From Panopea generosa (Eukaryota; Mollusca; Bivalvia; Adapedonta; Hiatellidae), in contig CM055896.1 in the NCBI GenBank assembly GCA_029582155.1, forward strand, positions 28,034,684 to 28,098,683: a DNA stretch of 64,000 nt. The letters are read 5' to 3'. Below the pieces are notes generated by a model. That model did not search any database, had not been told where the DNA came from, and saw only the letters and a list, made by a program, of their open reading frames with translations. A program made the position numbers and the translations under genes. This document shows, one piece after another, positions 36,270 to 48,649 of this stretch; position 1 is the first letter of the stretch; every line of letters starts with the position of its first letter.

Positions 36270-38225
36270 GTGGCAATATATAAATTAACAACAACTGTCA
36301 CATCAATTATACATTTTACCAATAAACATTGTGACCAAGTCTGGTAAAGATTCAATATAAAAAAAATTACTCAAGTTGGAGAGGAGACAAAATGTCAAAC
36401 AATCCAAGGACCATAACTTAAAGAGTAGTTTAAAACAAGAACGATGTTAACATTTTATGCTCTACAAATATGCTGTGAAATCTTTACAAAACTATATAAA
36501 TCAAGCAAGATTTCAAAGTTTAGAGTTTGTAGCATTCCTACATACGGACAACCAGCCATTCACCTCTGTATGGTCCTAGTTCCCACAAGGATTTTCGTGG
36601 AAATATTCATTCACCCTCAACATTCTACACAGAACTGTTTTATATTAGCTCGTGAATGCATCATTGAGCCTGCACTTCATCTATAAATCCAATTAGGCCA
36701 AAATCTAACTTAGATTTGGAATAAAAATACTAATATATACCAGCTGAACACCTGATGTGGCAGTATATCTGCTCAGAGAAGGGAAGTTATTTCTGTATAA
36801 CAATCAAGAATGTTATTTTAGCCTATTTCTCCCAGTGTTGTTTATATTCATGGGAATGTAAAAAAAATTTATGAACATTAATGTCTTGAGCTTGTGTATC
36901 TGGAAATATTTAGGCAATCCTTCATTTTGACCACTTTAATGTTCAAGAAGCAGCACCATTATATAAAACCAACAATATTGTCTCCCATTCATATAATGGG
37001 GAGAATTATCTATTATCTTTAATGATATTTTTAATGTTCAAAACTGGAAAATTTTGAGAGTTGTGATGGGAATACACGAAAAACAAACAAGCAGCATAAA
37101 AATCATGTTCATTTTAAAAGATCTAGATTGCAGTAGAACTGTAAATATTTAAATCACAAAAACATGTTCTGATAACTGTAGCTATTACAATTAAATCACT
37201 CAGGTTTCAGAAACAATTTAATGTCTGAGATGAAGACAAGATGGTCAATACTGTTTTCCATGAAGTATTTTGGAAGATGATTGATACAAACAACAATCGC
37301 CATATCCATCTCTGCTTCATTCCTTCTTTGATCTGATGGATGATGCAAACAACATCACTGCTTCTTTGATCTGGTCCATTGGTAATGCATCTAGCACTAA
37401 TGTGGCTCTACCATTACAGCAATAACAACTGGCTGGTAATTTACAATCTCCTCTAAAACAGCTTGTCACAGCTCAAGCTGATCTTAATGATCTAGACTTT
37501 GAAAATCTTCAAGACAATGGTGTTTATGGCTGCTTTAACACTATATCATTCATATCAGCCAGTGGGCAGTCTACTTCAGAGAGTATTATAGTGTGACCAC
37601 CCTGAATTATCACACAATACCCCACCCACTGACAGCTTAATCTGAGTTTCAAGTAAAGATCAAAGTACTATCAAAAGTTGGTGCTTACGCTCGAGGTCAC
37701 AAGTTTGATCCAAGACTCAGACTGATGACCTTTCAACTAGAATAGCAACACACAGAACTGGTTCAACCCAGGAAATGGACACTTAATTAAATTGAAAATC
37801 TGGATTGAAAGAGACCACAAGTTCATGTATTACCCTATAACAGTACATTAGTATGCAAATCTCAATTAAGCCAGGACTCATCTGTTCTGTCCAGGAGACC
37901 TCCATTATTTATAAAGCAGTCAGATTTCTTCCCCATTCTGACAATCAGACAATTACCCAGATAATTGCTTCAGCTCATCTACTGTGATCTTAATGGCTTC
38001 ATAAAACAAAATTACAGCCTCATTTGTGTTTATATGTCCAATCTGGGACTAGGACCAAACTGTCCACTCATCCACAAAAGTCATAATTGGCCATAACTCA
38101 TCACAGACCTTTCCCTTTTATGGCCAATTTTACAACATGGGAATTATTGATTTCTGAAAAGGAATGAAAAATGTCCAAATTGAGGGAAGATGTAGATAGT
38201 AATATGACAGAGTGAGAAATCTACA
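36270..38225. other. 2 kb of unassigned non-coding DNA
   Basis: A weak SINE-B-like phrase lies at 37690-37790 (GAACTGGTTCAACCCAGGAA). An 80-codon frame at 36444-36686 has no recognisable motif. Otherwise nothing. Confidence 0.4.
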
Positions 38226-38227
38226 TC

Positions 38228-39530
38228 TTATAATACAACAATGTTCCAGTGGTGTCAATACCAGACCATGCAGTCATAGCCTCATACCCTGCCCAGTCAC
38301 ATTATACTAAGAGTGAGAGCTCTTATAATATCTTATAATACAACAATGTTCCAGTGGTGTCAATACCAGCCCATCCAGTCATAGCCTCATACCCTGCCCA
38401 GTCACATTATACTAAGAGTGAGAGCTCTTATAATATCTTATAATACAACAATATTCCAGTGGTGTCAATACCAGCCCACCCAGTCATAGCCTCATACCCT
38501 GCCCAGTCAAATTATACTAAGAGTGGGAGCTCTTATAATATCTTATAATACAACAATGTTCCAGTGGTGTCAATACCAGCCCGTCCAGTCATAGCCTCAT
38601 ACACTGCCCAGTCACATTATACTAAGAGAGAGAGAGCTTTTATAATATCTTATAATACAACAATGTTCCAGTGGTGTCAATAACAGCCCACCCAGTCATA
38701 GCCTCATACTCTGCCAAGTCACATTACACTAAGAGTGAGAGCTCTTATAATATCTTATAATACAACAATGTTCCAGTGGTGTCAATACCAGCCTGCCCAG
38801 TCATAGCCTCATACTCTGCCCAGTCACATTATACTAAGAGTGAGAGCTCTTATAATATCTTATAATACAACAATGTTCCAGTGGTGTCAATACTAGTCCG
38901 CCCAGTCATAGCCTCATACCCTGTTCAATCACATTATACTAAGAGTGAGAGCTCTTATAATATCTTATAATACAACAATATTCCAGTGGTGTCAATACTA
39001 GCCCGTCCAGTCATAGCCTCATACCCTGCTCAATCACATTATACTAAGAGTGAGAGCTCTTATAATATCTTATAATACAACAATACTCCAGTGGTGTCAA
39101 TACTAGCCCGTCCAGTCATAGCCTCATACACTGCCCAGTCACATTATACTAAGAGTGAGAGCTCTTATAATATCTTATTATACAACAATATTCCAGTGGT
39201 GTCAATACTAGCCCGCCCAGTCATAGCCTCATACCCTGCCCAGTCACATTATACTAAGAGTGAGAGCTCTTATAATATCTTATAATACAACAATGTTCCA
39301 GTGGTGTCAATACTAGCCCGTCCAGTCATAGCCTCATACCCTGCCCAGTCACATTATACTAAGAATGAGAGCTCTTATAATATCTTATAATACAACAATG
39401 TTCCAGAGGTGTCAATACCAGCCCATCCAGTCATAGCCTCATACCCTGCCCAGTCACATTATACTAAGAGTGAGAGCTCTTAAAATATCTTATAATAGAA
39501 CAATATTCCAGTGGTGTCAATACTAACTGT
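38228..39530. repeat. 105-bp tandem array, about 12 copies
   Basis: The unit contains TTCCAGTGGTGTCAATACCA, CAGTCATAGCCTCATACCCT, GCCCAGTCACATTATACTAA and CTCTTATAATATCTTATAAT. The CCAGTCACATTATACT motif links it to the 89-bp array at 8700. A solo degenerate unit follows at 39540-39615. Confidence 0.95.
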
Positions 39531-39619
39531 CAAATCATAGCCTGATCATATCATAGCCTCATGTATAATACCCTGCCCAGTCACATTACACCAACACTGG
39601 CAGGTGACCACTGGGCCTA

Positions 39620-40480
39620 CATTAACAATTCTTATATCACAATCAAGAACTGTTGGTTGCAGTCACTGTCCCAATTTCACCATAGATGATTGTGTTGGCC
39701 AGGACATTAATCTCACTTTTGTTAAGGAAAACTTTTATTTCATATACATAACACAAATAAACTAATGGTAAAGTGGTGAACATCTTTAAGTTGTCAATCC
39801 GGTGAAAATATAGAAAGTGAACCTTTTGAAATGTCAAGAAAAAAATCTGATTTTTTTAAAAGAAATATAGCGGGCACAATCAGGTCTACCAACTAAAATA
39901 GTTCATAGTTACCTGACAAAAGCATCCAAAGCTAAGAACTATTCCATAAATTCCACAACAGGTTCATAAAATATTACTGATGTGTGGCTAGATGCTCAAA
40001 CTCTGCATTAAACACAGTTTTGTTACCCAAAGTTTACAATAAATGAAGTTCACATTTTGAAAGTTTAATCTAAATGTGACTAATGCTGCACATACATAAA
40101 GGACTCGACTGCCTTCACAAACTGAAATTTTACCTTTTTCATGACTTTATAATGGTTAAATAGATTTAAAATTTATTCTAACTGCCACAATTACCTTCAG
40201 CTTGTGTACATGATACAACAATTAATATGTAATCCTATCTTTTCAAAATGTTTGTTTTGAAAGAGGAGAGGGCTTTTGACACATGTGTACCCTTGCATTA
40301 ATTAGTGAAGTTGTAGGTGTCAGTTTACATGCTAGGAAGACAGATCCTGCAGATTACATTTACTGGTAGAGTAATTAAAAGTTTGAACATCAAGTCTTAG
40401 ATCAGGTATACTGTATAATTAAGTGTCAGCAAAGTTAACAGATCTCCCTGTCTATGCCGGTATATTCTTAACATGTAAAA
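39620..40480. other. Non-coding, nothing recognised
   Basis: AT-rich. A 64-codon minus-strand frame (39643-39837) shows no family signature. Confidence 0.4.
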
Positions 40481-40483
40481 GTG

Positions 40484-40672
40484 GACAGCATGGTCAAGCG
40501 GTAAAGCATCACACCCAGTGCCAGGTCACGGATTGGATCCCGGGCCACGGCCACCTGTCATGTCCTTGAGCAGACATTTTATCCACACATTATGCTAAGT
40601 ACTAGTTCTACCAAAGAAATGTGATTTGTCAGTAGCTGAATTTTTCAGTATTAATCGATGTAAAATAAACCA
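40484..40672 (+). mobile_element. SINE-B copy with tRNA-like head
   Basis: ACAGCATGGTCAAGCGGTAA (A-box-like), GGATTGGATCCCGGGCCACG (B-box-like), TGTCCTTGAGCAGACATTTT, CTAAGTACTAGTTCTACCAA and ATCGATGTAAAATAAA occur in family order. Only one copy of the segment that is expanded at 31365 is present. Confidence 0.8.
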
Positions 40673-40869
40673 GTTTAAAGCAATGTAATGCTATTGAATA
40701 TCTCTTGAAACATCTGAATCAGACCAGAAAGTTATGAAAAATGCACACCTTCTCTTGATGTTTATAGTATAATACTGTCAACACAATTTCTTAGATTCAG
40801 TCGCAATTTTTTGTTATAATTTAAGACCAATTTATTATACACCCCTTTTATTTGTTCGAAATGTTAGCA

Positions 40870-41060
40870 TCATTTTATGCCATTGGCGTCAACAGACAAA
40901 CAGTTAACCTAACCACGCTTTCCAGATATCCAGTACTCAAGCCAACCTCATCTTTGCAAAGAGACGTAATGTCGTATATCAATAATCATGAAGACAGTGG
41001 CCAAGCAGAGATTCAAACTCATGACCCCTGGATTGATATCTAGTCCTGCTGCTGACTGAC
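40870..41060 (-). mobile_element. SINE-A fragment (minus)
   Basis: Contains CAGTTAACCTAACCACGCTT, GTAATGTCGTATATCAATAA and ACTCATGACCCCTGGATTGA in the same order as the reverse-oriented SINE at 56447. Diverged. Confidence 0.7.
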
Positions 41061-41377
41061 TTAACAAGGATCAAACCCTGGATTTAGTGATGAGGAAAGT
41101 CAATTAAGAAACTATAAGCAATGTAAATATTAAATGAAAAGAACGATTAAATAATAATTATGGAAAATAGATTTTCAAGTTTTCAAATAAAACAATTTGT
41201 AACCTTCCATCTCTTTGCATAATAACTTTTATATTATATATAACTAATATTATAAGTGTTCAAAATTAAGCAATTAACAAAATTAGAAGTTCTTCTTAAT
41301 AAATTCGATCACTGAAATGAGCCCAGGGAAAATACTTTGTCCAAATAATGATTTATCAAAAAAACAAAACAACTTAC

Positions 41378-41556
41378 CTGAGTAGTAACATTCACTATTA
41401 ATCCACATTCCATTATTTACAAGTTGAACATTGCACCACAGATCCGTTCAAAAATTCATATTTTCCTATATTCTCTATTTTGTCAGCAGAATACAGAGCT
41501 TCATGTATAATTTGGAGCATCTTCACGGCATATCAAAATAATCCTGCTAGTGATGC
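41378..41556 (-). CDS. Candidate first coding exon of the CAP-Gly gene
   Basis: A minus-strand exon with a pyrimidine-rich acceptor (TTTGTTGTTCAG) and a perfect donor (ACTCAG/GTAAGTT). It contains ATG at 41413 with A at -3 and G at +4, encoding MECGLIVNVTTQ before the donor, 36 nt, phase 0. That matches the phase-0 acceptor at 3400, so the joined product would start with these 12 residues and reach the CAP-Gly domain about 100 residues in. A TAA lies in frame two codons upstream, so translation cannot enter from an upstream coding exon in this frame. A 34-codon uORF beginning at 41523 (MLQIIHEALYSADK...) ends on the stop just before this ATG and may damp translation. The acceptor implies at least one further 5' non-coding exon to the right. 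This is predicted from sequence signals only. Confidence 0.5.
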
Positions 41557-41599
41557 CTGAACAACAAAAGGGAGGAAAGATTTAAACATAAACATCCAC

Positions 41600-42345
41600 C
41601 TTTAACAGTATCCCCCACGCAGGCCACATAATGTGATTGTGTTCAAAGTGTCACTACACATCAGCGAATCATGATTTTATACCAATATAATGACATACTG
41701 TTACAACAAATAGCTACTTAATTTAGCGCAAAACATCTTATTTTCCTTTCAAACTGTTAAATCTCAGCTTTAAGCCATTCTAGCGCCCTTTGAACTGCAT
41801 CACCATTAGTTAAATTGTGAAACTCCATGTAACCACACTCTGGTCATTTAGTATCAATCCATACATCAAATCAGAAAAAAAAAAAAAATTGTGTGTGTTT
41901 TCAAAAATTAAACTTGTTTAGAGAGAAATCACACATGTAGTCTGAGGTTTTTTTTAAAATAAACTGTTATATCAGTATTTTTTACTTTAATTTAAGAATA
42001 ACTGTGAATATTTATTTGTATCACATAACTTGTGACTACTCCACCTGTAATAGTAGGGCCATGACACCTTTCAAATACACACAAGTCTATCTGACAGCTA
42101 ATCTTAGGATCAACACAATGTAAAGGAAGGTTATCAACTGTTTTTCTTGGTGTTTCTTTTTGTTCAAATAGATCTGATAATTGATTATACATAAATCCAA
42201 TAATTTAGGCAGTTTTATTTAATTTTTTTCAATTTCAAAATTATTATTATTCAATTTCACTATTGCACAACTGCTACTTCTGCTATTCTCCATATATAAT
42301 GCAATTACCGTATCTCTATAGTACAGACCGACACAAATAAGTATT
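41600..42345. other. Non-coding, nothing recognised
   Basis: AT-rich. A 66-codon minus-strand frame (41992-42192) has no recognisable similarity. Confidence 0.4.
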
Positions 42346-42349
42346 CCAA

Positions 42350-42671
42350 CAATATATGTTTGAATATTTAGTGTCATTTTTATTATCATACAGGACTAAA
42401 AAATGATCAGCTAGCCCAATCACTATTTCCTTGGATCCTGAAAGGTTAACCAGTACTCGAGCACACCCATCTCAACAAGTAATTTATAACTTTCCCACTT
42501 GATTCAGTGGTGAGAGACCAAAACAATATGACACGGTGACAGACATGTCATATATCAATCAACACATGAGACTGTGGGATATTCAAACTGACGACAGCTG
42601 GATTAATAGTCATACGTGCAACCGGCTGCTGACGACAGCTGGATTAATAGTCATACGTGCAACCGGCTGCT
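42350..42671 (-). mobile_element. SINE-A copy (minus) with duplicated head
   Basis: Reverse-oriented SINE-A: TGAATATTTAGTGTCATTTT, CCAGTACTCGAGCACACCCA, TCCCACTTGATTCAGTGGTG, then the tRNA-like head. Forty-one bases of the head (42590-42630) are exactly repeated at 42631-42671. Confidence 0.85.
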
Positions 42672-42699
42672 GGCTCTAATTCTAACAATCTGTCAAGAT

Positions 42700-43070
42700 G
42701 GTTGTAATATTATTTTTAATGCTGAGACTGCCCCCTTAATACAAGTGTGATTTAACTGCTTGTTTCAGAACATCTATGTAAATACTAACACCAGCTGGCT
42801 TTGGTTTTCAAGAGCCAGTTTTCATTTCATATAATAATAAACTCCTGAAACTAATTCATGCAAAAACTAGTAAAACCATAAAATCTGTCTATAGAAAAAT
42901 GTTATGTGTGTCATAGCCACAGTGATAAATAGACATGACATTGACAAGGTATACACTGTTTGTGATAAACTATCTCCCAATTATGTACATGCATGATAAA
43001 CATGTACTGATAAACAGTATACTACAGTGACACCTCATGACTGACCATAAATTGTTCATTCAGCTGTTTA
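42700..43070. other. Non-coding, nothing recognised
   Basis: AT-rich spacer without signal. Confidence 0.4.
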
Positions 43071-43290
43071 AAGGCATATGTCAGATAAAAAAACATTCAA
43101 TGTTTAAATACATCATTTTTTATATATATACTACATCTTTAATTTTATAAATAAAATATGAAATCCACCAAAACATGACCAAAAACAATATTTTAATACA
43201 AGAGGAAAAATTAAATGGTAAAATATACCATATTCCTGAATTCTGTGATTAAAAGAATCTTATATTTGTGCTTGTTTAATACTAAATTTA
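43070..43290 (+). mobile_element. Possible fragment of interspersed repeat X
   Basis: Shares GACCAAAAACAATATTTTAA-type sequence and the AAATAAAATATGAAATC context with copies at 44075 and 48650. Diverged. Confidence 0.4.
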
Positions 43291-43566
43291 AACAGAGCCT
43301 TGTATAATATTAATTTTTACCATCTAGTCTAGTAATTGTATAGATTCATTTTATCTTTAAAAATATTTTTGCAGAATTGTTTACAAAATACGACTTCAAA
43401 AATGAAAAACAAAAATAAATCACAACTTCTTAAAACAGACAGACAGAACAAAGTCAGACTGAGAGCTTTCCAAGACCTAAGAATTAAACATAAAGTGGAA
43501 GATATCCAACTTTAAACTGCAAGTCAGACAATAAAAACACCTGCAATTAAATCAATTAGGTCTTAC

Positions 43567-43607
43567 CTGCTACCAGAGAAGAAGTGAAGTGGGGGTCTGT
43601 CAAGAAG
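43567..43607 (-). other. Candidate non-coding 5' exon of the CAP-Gly gene
   Basis: On the minus strand CATCTTACAG precedes 41 bp ending in GGTAGCAG/GTAAGAC, a good donor. An in-frame TAG two codons before the donor rules out coding in that frame. It could splice to the acceptor at 41556, or be a longer first exon. Weak. Confidence 0.25.
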
Positions 43608-44074
43608 CTGTAAGATGTTAGATATCCGTTGTTTACATTGTTAAAAAAACCATCTCTCAGTCAGGTACTTCAAGTTATAAAAACAAGGTAAACATTGGAT
43701 GATTACCTGTAGTCAGATATCCCTGGAATACCTGTACATACAGCAACACTCACCACAACAACATTGTCAGAAAACTACAGGTACACATTTTGATCACATC
43801 CCTGAAATGCCTAGGTATCCAGAACAATTAATTGTTATTTACAGTGAGATATTAAAGGTGGTCTTCCTGTTTAAATATCACTGAAAAAAGTATATTTCAA
43901 TAAAAGTTGCAAATAGCTTGTAAGATTTAGCTAAAGGATTAATTATGAGCAAGGTCAGAAACTTCAGCAATTGATCATATCTCTCAAATTACTGGCAATT
44001 TTGACCTGAAACTGCCAGATTAAATCTCACTGTTCACATTTCACATTTCTAAATACCTGGGAAACATACTTAAA

Positions 44075-44545
44075 AGTGAATATATCAGGTAAAAAACGCT
44101 ATAAAAGTCTTAAAAAATATTATAATTATTAAAATGGATAAAAAGTATCTCATTATCATTAATAAATAAAATCTGAGCCATTTGGTCAAATTCACCAAAA
44201 CAAGACAAAATCTATATTTAAACGGTATTGAAATGGTAAACTTAAAATGAAATTCCCATTCTAAAAATAGACAGCTCTTAAATACTGTTTGATGTCATTC
44301 TGACTCTTTCTAAGATAAAACAATTTTATCTGCATGTTAATCTGTATAATGGATCATACTGAAATCAAAATGAAATCACTCTACTCACTTTATACGTCAC
44401 AAAATATGATGCAATTTTAAGTGGGAAATCTATTTTAATCTAACCTAGGCGCATGGCCCAAGTTAGGAAATCCCTTTTCAATATATTATTTTAGCATGTT
44501 TAAATAGATATCCTTTCAGTAATACAGAGTTGGTGTGATATATTG
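44075..44545 (+). mobile_element. Interspersed repeat family X, copy 2
   Basis: About 450 bp, non-coding, aligning with 23785-24150 (inverted) and 48650-49060 (direct). Includes AATAAATAAAATCTGAGCCA, TTCTGACTCTTTCTAAGATA, TTTTAAGTGGGAAATCTATT and GCCCAAGTTAGGAAATCCC. The 15-bp array starts about 85 bp downstream. Confidence 0.75.
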
Positions 44546-44624
44546 GAAAAAAATATTTTTAGCCAATTTTAAAAATGTGAAAAACCCTAATAAATTCCCT
44601 GTAAGTTATTCTGCCTTACGTCGC

Positions 44625-45250
44625 CAGAACCTACATTATCAGAACCCTTGTTGTCAGAACCCATGTTGTCAGAACACATGTTGTCAGAACACATGTTGTG
44701 AGAACCCTCATTGTCAGAATGCATGTTGTCAGAACTCATGTTGTCAGAACCCATGTTGTCAGAACCCGTTGTCAGAATCCTCATTATCAGAACCCATGTT
44801 GTCAGAACCCATTTTGTCAGAACCCATGTTGTCAGAACCCATTTTGTCAGAACCCATGTTGCCAAAACCCTCATTGTCAGAACGCATGTTGTCAGAATGC
44901 ATGTTGTCAGAACCCATTTTGTCAGAACCCATGTTGTCAGAACCCATGTTGCCAGAACCCATGTTGTCAGAACCCATTTTGTCAGAACCCATGTTGTCAG
45001 AACTCATGTTGCCAAAACCCTCATTGTCAGAACACATGTTGTCAGGACCCATTTTGTCAGAATGCATGTTATCAGAACACATGTTGTCAGAACCCATGTT
45101 GCCAGAACCCATGTTGTCAGAACCCATGTTGCCAGAACTCATGTTGTCAGAATCCATGTTGTCAAAACTAATGTTGTCAGAACCTATATTGTCAGAACCC
45201 TCAATGTCAGAACTCATGTTGTCAGAACCCATGTTGTCAGAACTCATGTA
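44625..45250. repeat. 15-bp minisatellite, about 41 copies
   Basis: Unit CATGTTGTCAGAACC, divisible by three and free of stops in most frames. It therefore gives overlapping open frames on both strands (repeating MLSEP, CCQNP and SDNMG). Variants (TTTTGTCAG, TTGCCAGA, TCATTGTCAG) recur in ordered blocks of 60-200 bp. Confidence 0.97.
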
Positions 45251-45254
45251 TAAT

Positions 45255-46500
45255 TTATTCCACTAACCCTCCTCCATTCATCATATTGAATGGAAAGTAA
45301 CTAATGCAATCAACCGTGGGTTCCCATGATGCTCAAGTAATAGTTCAATAATATCATGTCAGAAATCATAAAGCATTTGTTCTGCTCATTTACTGCAACA
45401 TTCAGGACTAAAATTGCTGCAACCTTAATACTGGTATTCCCCAGAATACAGCAACATCAACATCAATGCAATATATCAAACAAGTCACTTCGTGTTTATT
45501 TTGCATCATTCTTTCCCCTTTTCAAGTGCTGTTTTCTGCCATTTTTAACCAATTGTAGGTCATCATTAACTACAGCAGTCATATTGGTAAAGGAAGACTT
45601 GAGATGCCTGTTTGAACAACTACATTATATACATGCATATAACTTAAGGTAGAACACTGATTAAATCTTCTCACTAAAACTTTCATTTCTTTCTAGCTCC
45701 ATTTACATAACCCCCACCTCACTCACTGTCAGTGGTGTCCTCCAATTCCTTAAGGCTTCCTTAGTAATTATCCTGTGCCTTTCATCAATAATTCTCCCCA
45801 TTTTCTTCTCTGTACAACACCCAATATCACCAATACATTACTTTTACTTCAGTGTCCTTGTTTTTCTCCCCTATCATATATTGCCTTTTAGCACCTCTAC
45901 CTTTAAACTTTGCCCACATATAAGTCAATGTGGCCAACTGCCTATTTATCATGTCAAACCTGAGCTTCCAAAGTGTTGTAATTGGAGCTGAAACTAGACG
46001 GAGGTTGGTGAACAAAAAATGTGAATAGACTATAATTTATTTGAAGAAATAACAACAAAAACAAAATATAATATAAATACAAGTGAAATGTCAAGAGATT
46101 TTAATATTAATACTATATTTTGTTTTTGTTGCATTTTTTCAAACACATTTATGTATAATTTCTATTCATTTCAAATTTTTATTAAAATCTATAATTGTGT
46201 AAATTATACGACACCAATACTCTCGCAATGTATATATATTTTATTAAATTTTACCAAAATATGATCTCCAGTATAATTAAGCCGAAGCTGGCCTATATTT
46301 ATAATTATATACCTACACACTTAAGACTAATTAAAAACATAGAACTTTGCACAGGCGTAAAACATCTGTAAAATTCATGGCAAGAAGGAGTTTTGGTTAC
46401 ATTGATATGGAAAAATAATAAAAGAGAAAGATTGATAGATCTTGGAGGCTGATCATACTGGTTATTTAGCACCTTAACCCATCATGGGAAACAGTAAAGG
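45255..46500. other. Non-coding, nothing recognised
   Basis: A 98-codon plus-strand frame (45356-45652) and a 62-codon minus-strand frame (45827-46015) were inspected and show no domain or splice support. Confidence 0.4.
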
Positions 46501-46506
46501 TGACCT

Positions 46507-47968
46507 TTTAATAGAGGTAGCTGTCCATAGCTGGTCAACATCAATACTTCGACCTTGGTAATAGAGGTAGCTGTCCATAGCTGGTCAACATCAATACTGC
46601 GACCTTGGTAATAGAGGTAGCTGTCCATAGCTGGTCAACATCAATACTGCGACCTTGGTAATAGAGGTAGCTGTCCATAGCTGGTCAACATCAATACTGC
46701 GACCTTGGTAATAGAGGTAGCTGTCCATAGCTGGTCAACATCAATACTTCAACCTTGGTTATAGAGGTAGCTGTCCATAGCTGGTCAACATCAATACTTC
46801 AACCTTGGTTATAGAGGTAGCTGTCCATAGCTGGTCAACATCAATACTGCGACCTTGGTAATAGAGGTAGCTGTCCATAGCTGGTCAACATCAATACTGC
46901 GACCTTGGTAATAGAGGTAGCTGTCCATAGCTGGTCAACATCAATACTTCAACCTTGGTTATAGAGGTAGCTGTCCATAGCTGGTCAACATCAATACTGC
47001 GACCTTGGTAATAGAGGTAGCTGTCCATAGCTGGTCAACATCAATACTGCGACCTTGGTAATAGAGGTAGCTGTCCATAGCTGGTCAACATCAATACTGC
47101 GACCTTGGTAATAGAGGTAGCTGTCCATAGCTGGTCAACATCAATACTTCAACCTTGGTAATAGAGGTAGCTGTCCATAGCTGGTCAACATCAATACTTC
47201 GACCTTGGTAATAGAGGTAGCTGTCCATAGCTGGTAAACATCAATACTTCGACCTTGGTAGTAGAGGTAGCTGTCCATAGCTGGTCAACATCAATACTTC
47301 GACCTTGGTAATAGAGGTAGCTGTCCATAGCTGGTCAACATCAATACTTCGACCTTGGTAATAGAGGTCGCTGTCCATAGCTGGTCAACATCAATACTTC
47401 AACCTTGGTAATACAGGAAGCTGTCCATAGCTGGTAAACATCAATACTTCCACCTTGGTAATAGAGGCAGCTGTCGTTAGCTGGTCAACATCAATACCTT
47501 GACCTTGGTAATAGAGGTAGCTGTCCATAGCTGGTCAACATCAATATTTCAACCTTGGTAATAGAGGTAGCTGTCCATAACTGGTCAACATCAATACTTC
47601 AACCTTGGTTATAGAGGTAGCTGTCCATAGCTGATCAACATCAATACTTCAACCTTGGTAATAGAGGTAGCTGTCCATAGCTGGTCAACATCAATACTTC
47701 AACCTTGGTAATAGAGGTAGCTGTCCATAACTGGTCAACATCAATACTTCAACCTTGGTAATAGAGGTAGCTGTCCATAGCTGGTCAACATCAATACTTC
47801 AACCTTGGTTATAGAGGTAGCTGTCCATAGCTGGTCAACATCAATACTTCAACCTTGGTAATAGAGGTAGCTGTCCATAGCTGGTCAACATCAATACTTC
47901 AACCTTGGTTATAGAGGTAGCTGTCCATAGCTGGTCAACATCAATACTTCAACCTTGTTAATAAAGGT
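46507..47968. repeat. 50-bp minisatellite, about 29 copies, very homogeneous
   Basis: The unit contains GGTAATAGAGGTAGCTGTCC and ATAGCTGGTCAACATCAATA followed by CTTCGACCTT. Copies alternate among a few variants (CTGCGACC, CTTCAACC, GGTTATAG) in patches. Unrelated to the 50-bp array at 27655. The unit has stops, so no open frame results. Confidence 0.97.
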
Positions 47969-47974
47969 TCCCAG

Positions 47975-48640
47975 CCATACAAGTTGCCCAACACTTTATT
48001 TAATTTTGAACATGGGGGAAAAGTAAACATTTGTTGCCCACTGCTCCATACAGGTGCCAGCTAACACAGGCTTGCTTTAAGATAAGAATATTCATATTAA
48101 CAACAGAACTATCTCTCTTAAAAACAGAAATAAAATATTGCACGACATGGTTATAAAACCCTTTGTTTTATCAATTAAGGTACCAGCACAGTCTTGCATA
48201 ACAAGCAATTAAAAACTGTGTAATGTTGTTAATATGCACAAAACATCAATCAAAGCCTTACGTTTGTTGCCTCAATAAACAACATGCTGAATTCAATACT
48301 TCTGCCCCAGGATACAAAGACGTTAAGTGTCATCCAAACTAAAACAATTATCAGTTATGTCAATGACACTATTGTTCCGGGCAGAAGCTTAAAATAAAAC
48401 TGTTGTTATCTTTTAGTTTTTGCCCTTTTTTTTAAGTTTCCACTCTTATTTTTGCACTCTTGAAAGTCTGTCTGTGAAATTAAATCCTTACCATTTTTAA
48501 ACAAAATTAAAAGGCAATTTGGTAGTTTGAACAGCAGCTATGTACACATCCCCCACTGCATTATGGGATGCTGGTAAATATGAAGTGTTAAAGATGTCAC
48601 ATATTGAATACAGCCATATCCACACAAGGTTCTACAATTC
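47975..48640. other. Non-coding; includes an isolated ZNF143-like site
   Basis: The minus strand of about 48553-48570 reads CATCCCATAATGCAGTGG, close to a ZNF143/Staf site. No other promoter element or exon is visible nearby. The rest is unassigned. Confidence 0.35.
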
Positions 48641-48649
48641 TTAAGGTAC

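Noticed and set aside
44535..45266. Cys/Asn-rich and MLSEP-repeat frames
   Set aside because: 15-bp minisatellite, open in most frames on both strands.
45827..46015. Minus-strand 62-codon frame as a retroelement remnant
   Set aside because: No recognisable reverse transcriptase, integrase or nuclease motif, and no extended similarity on either side.
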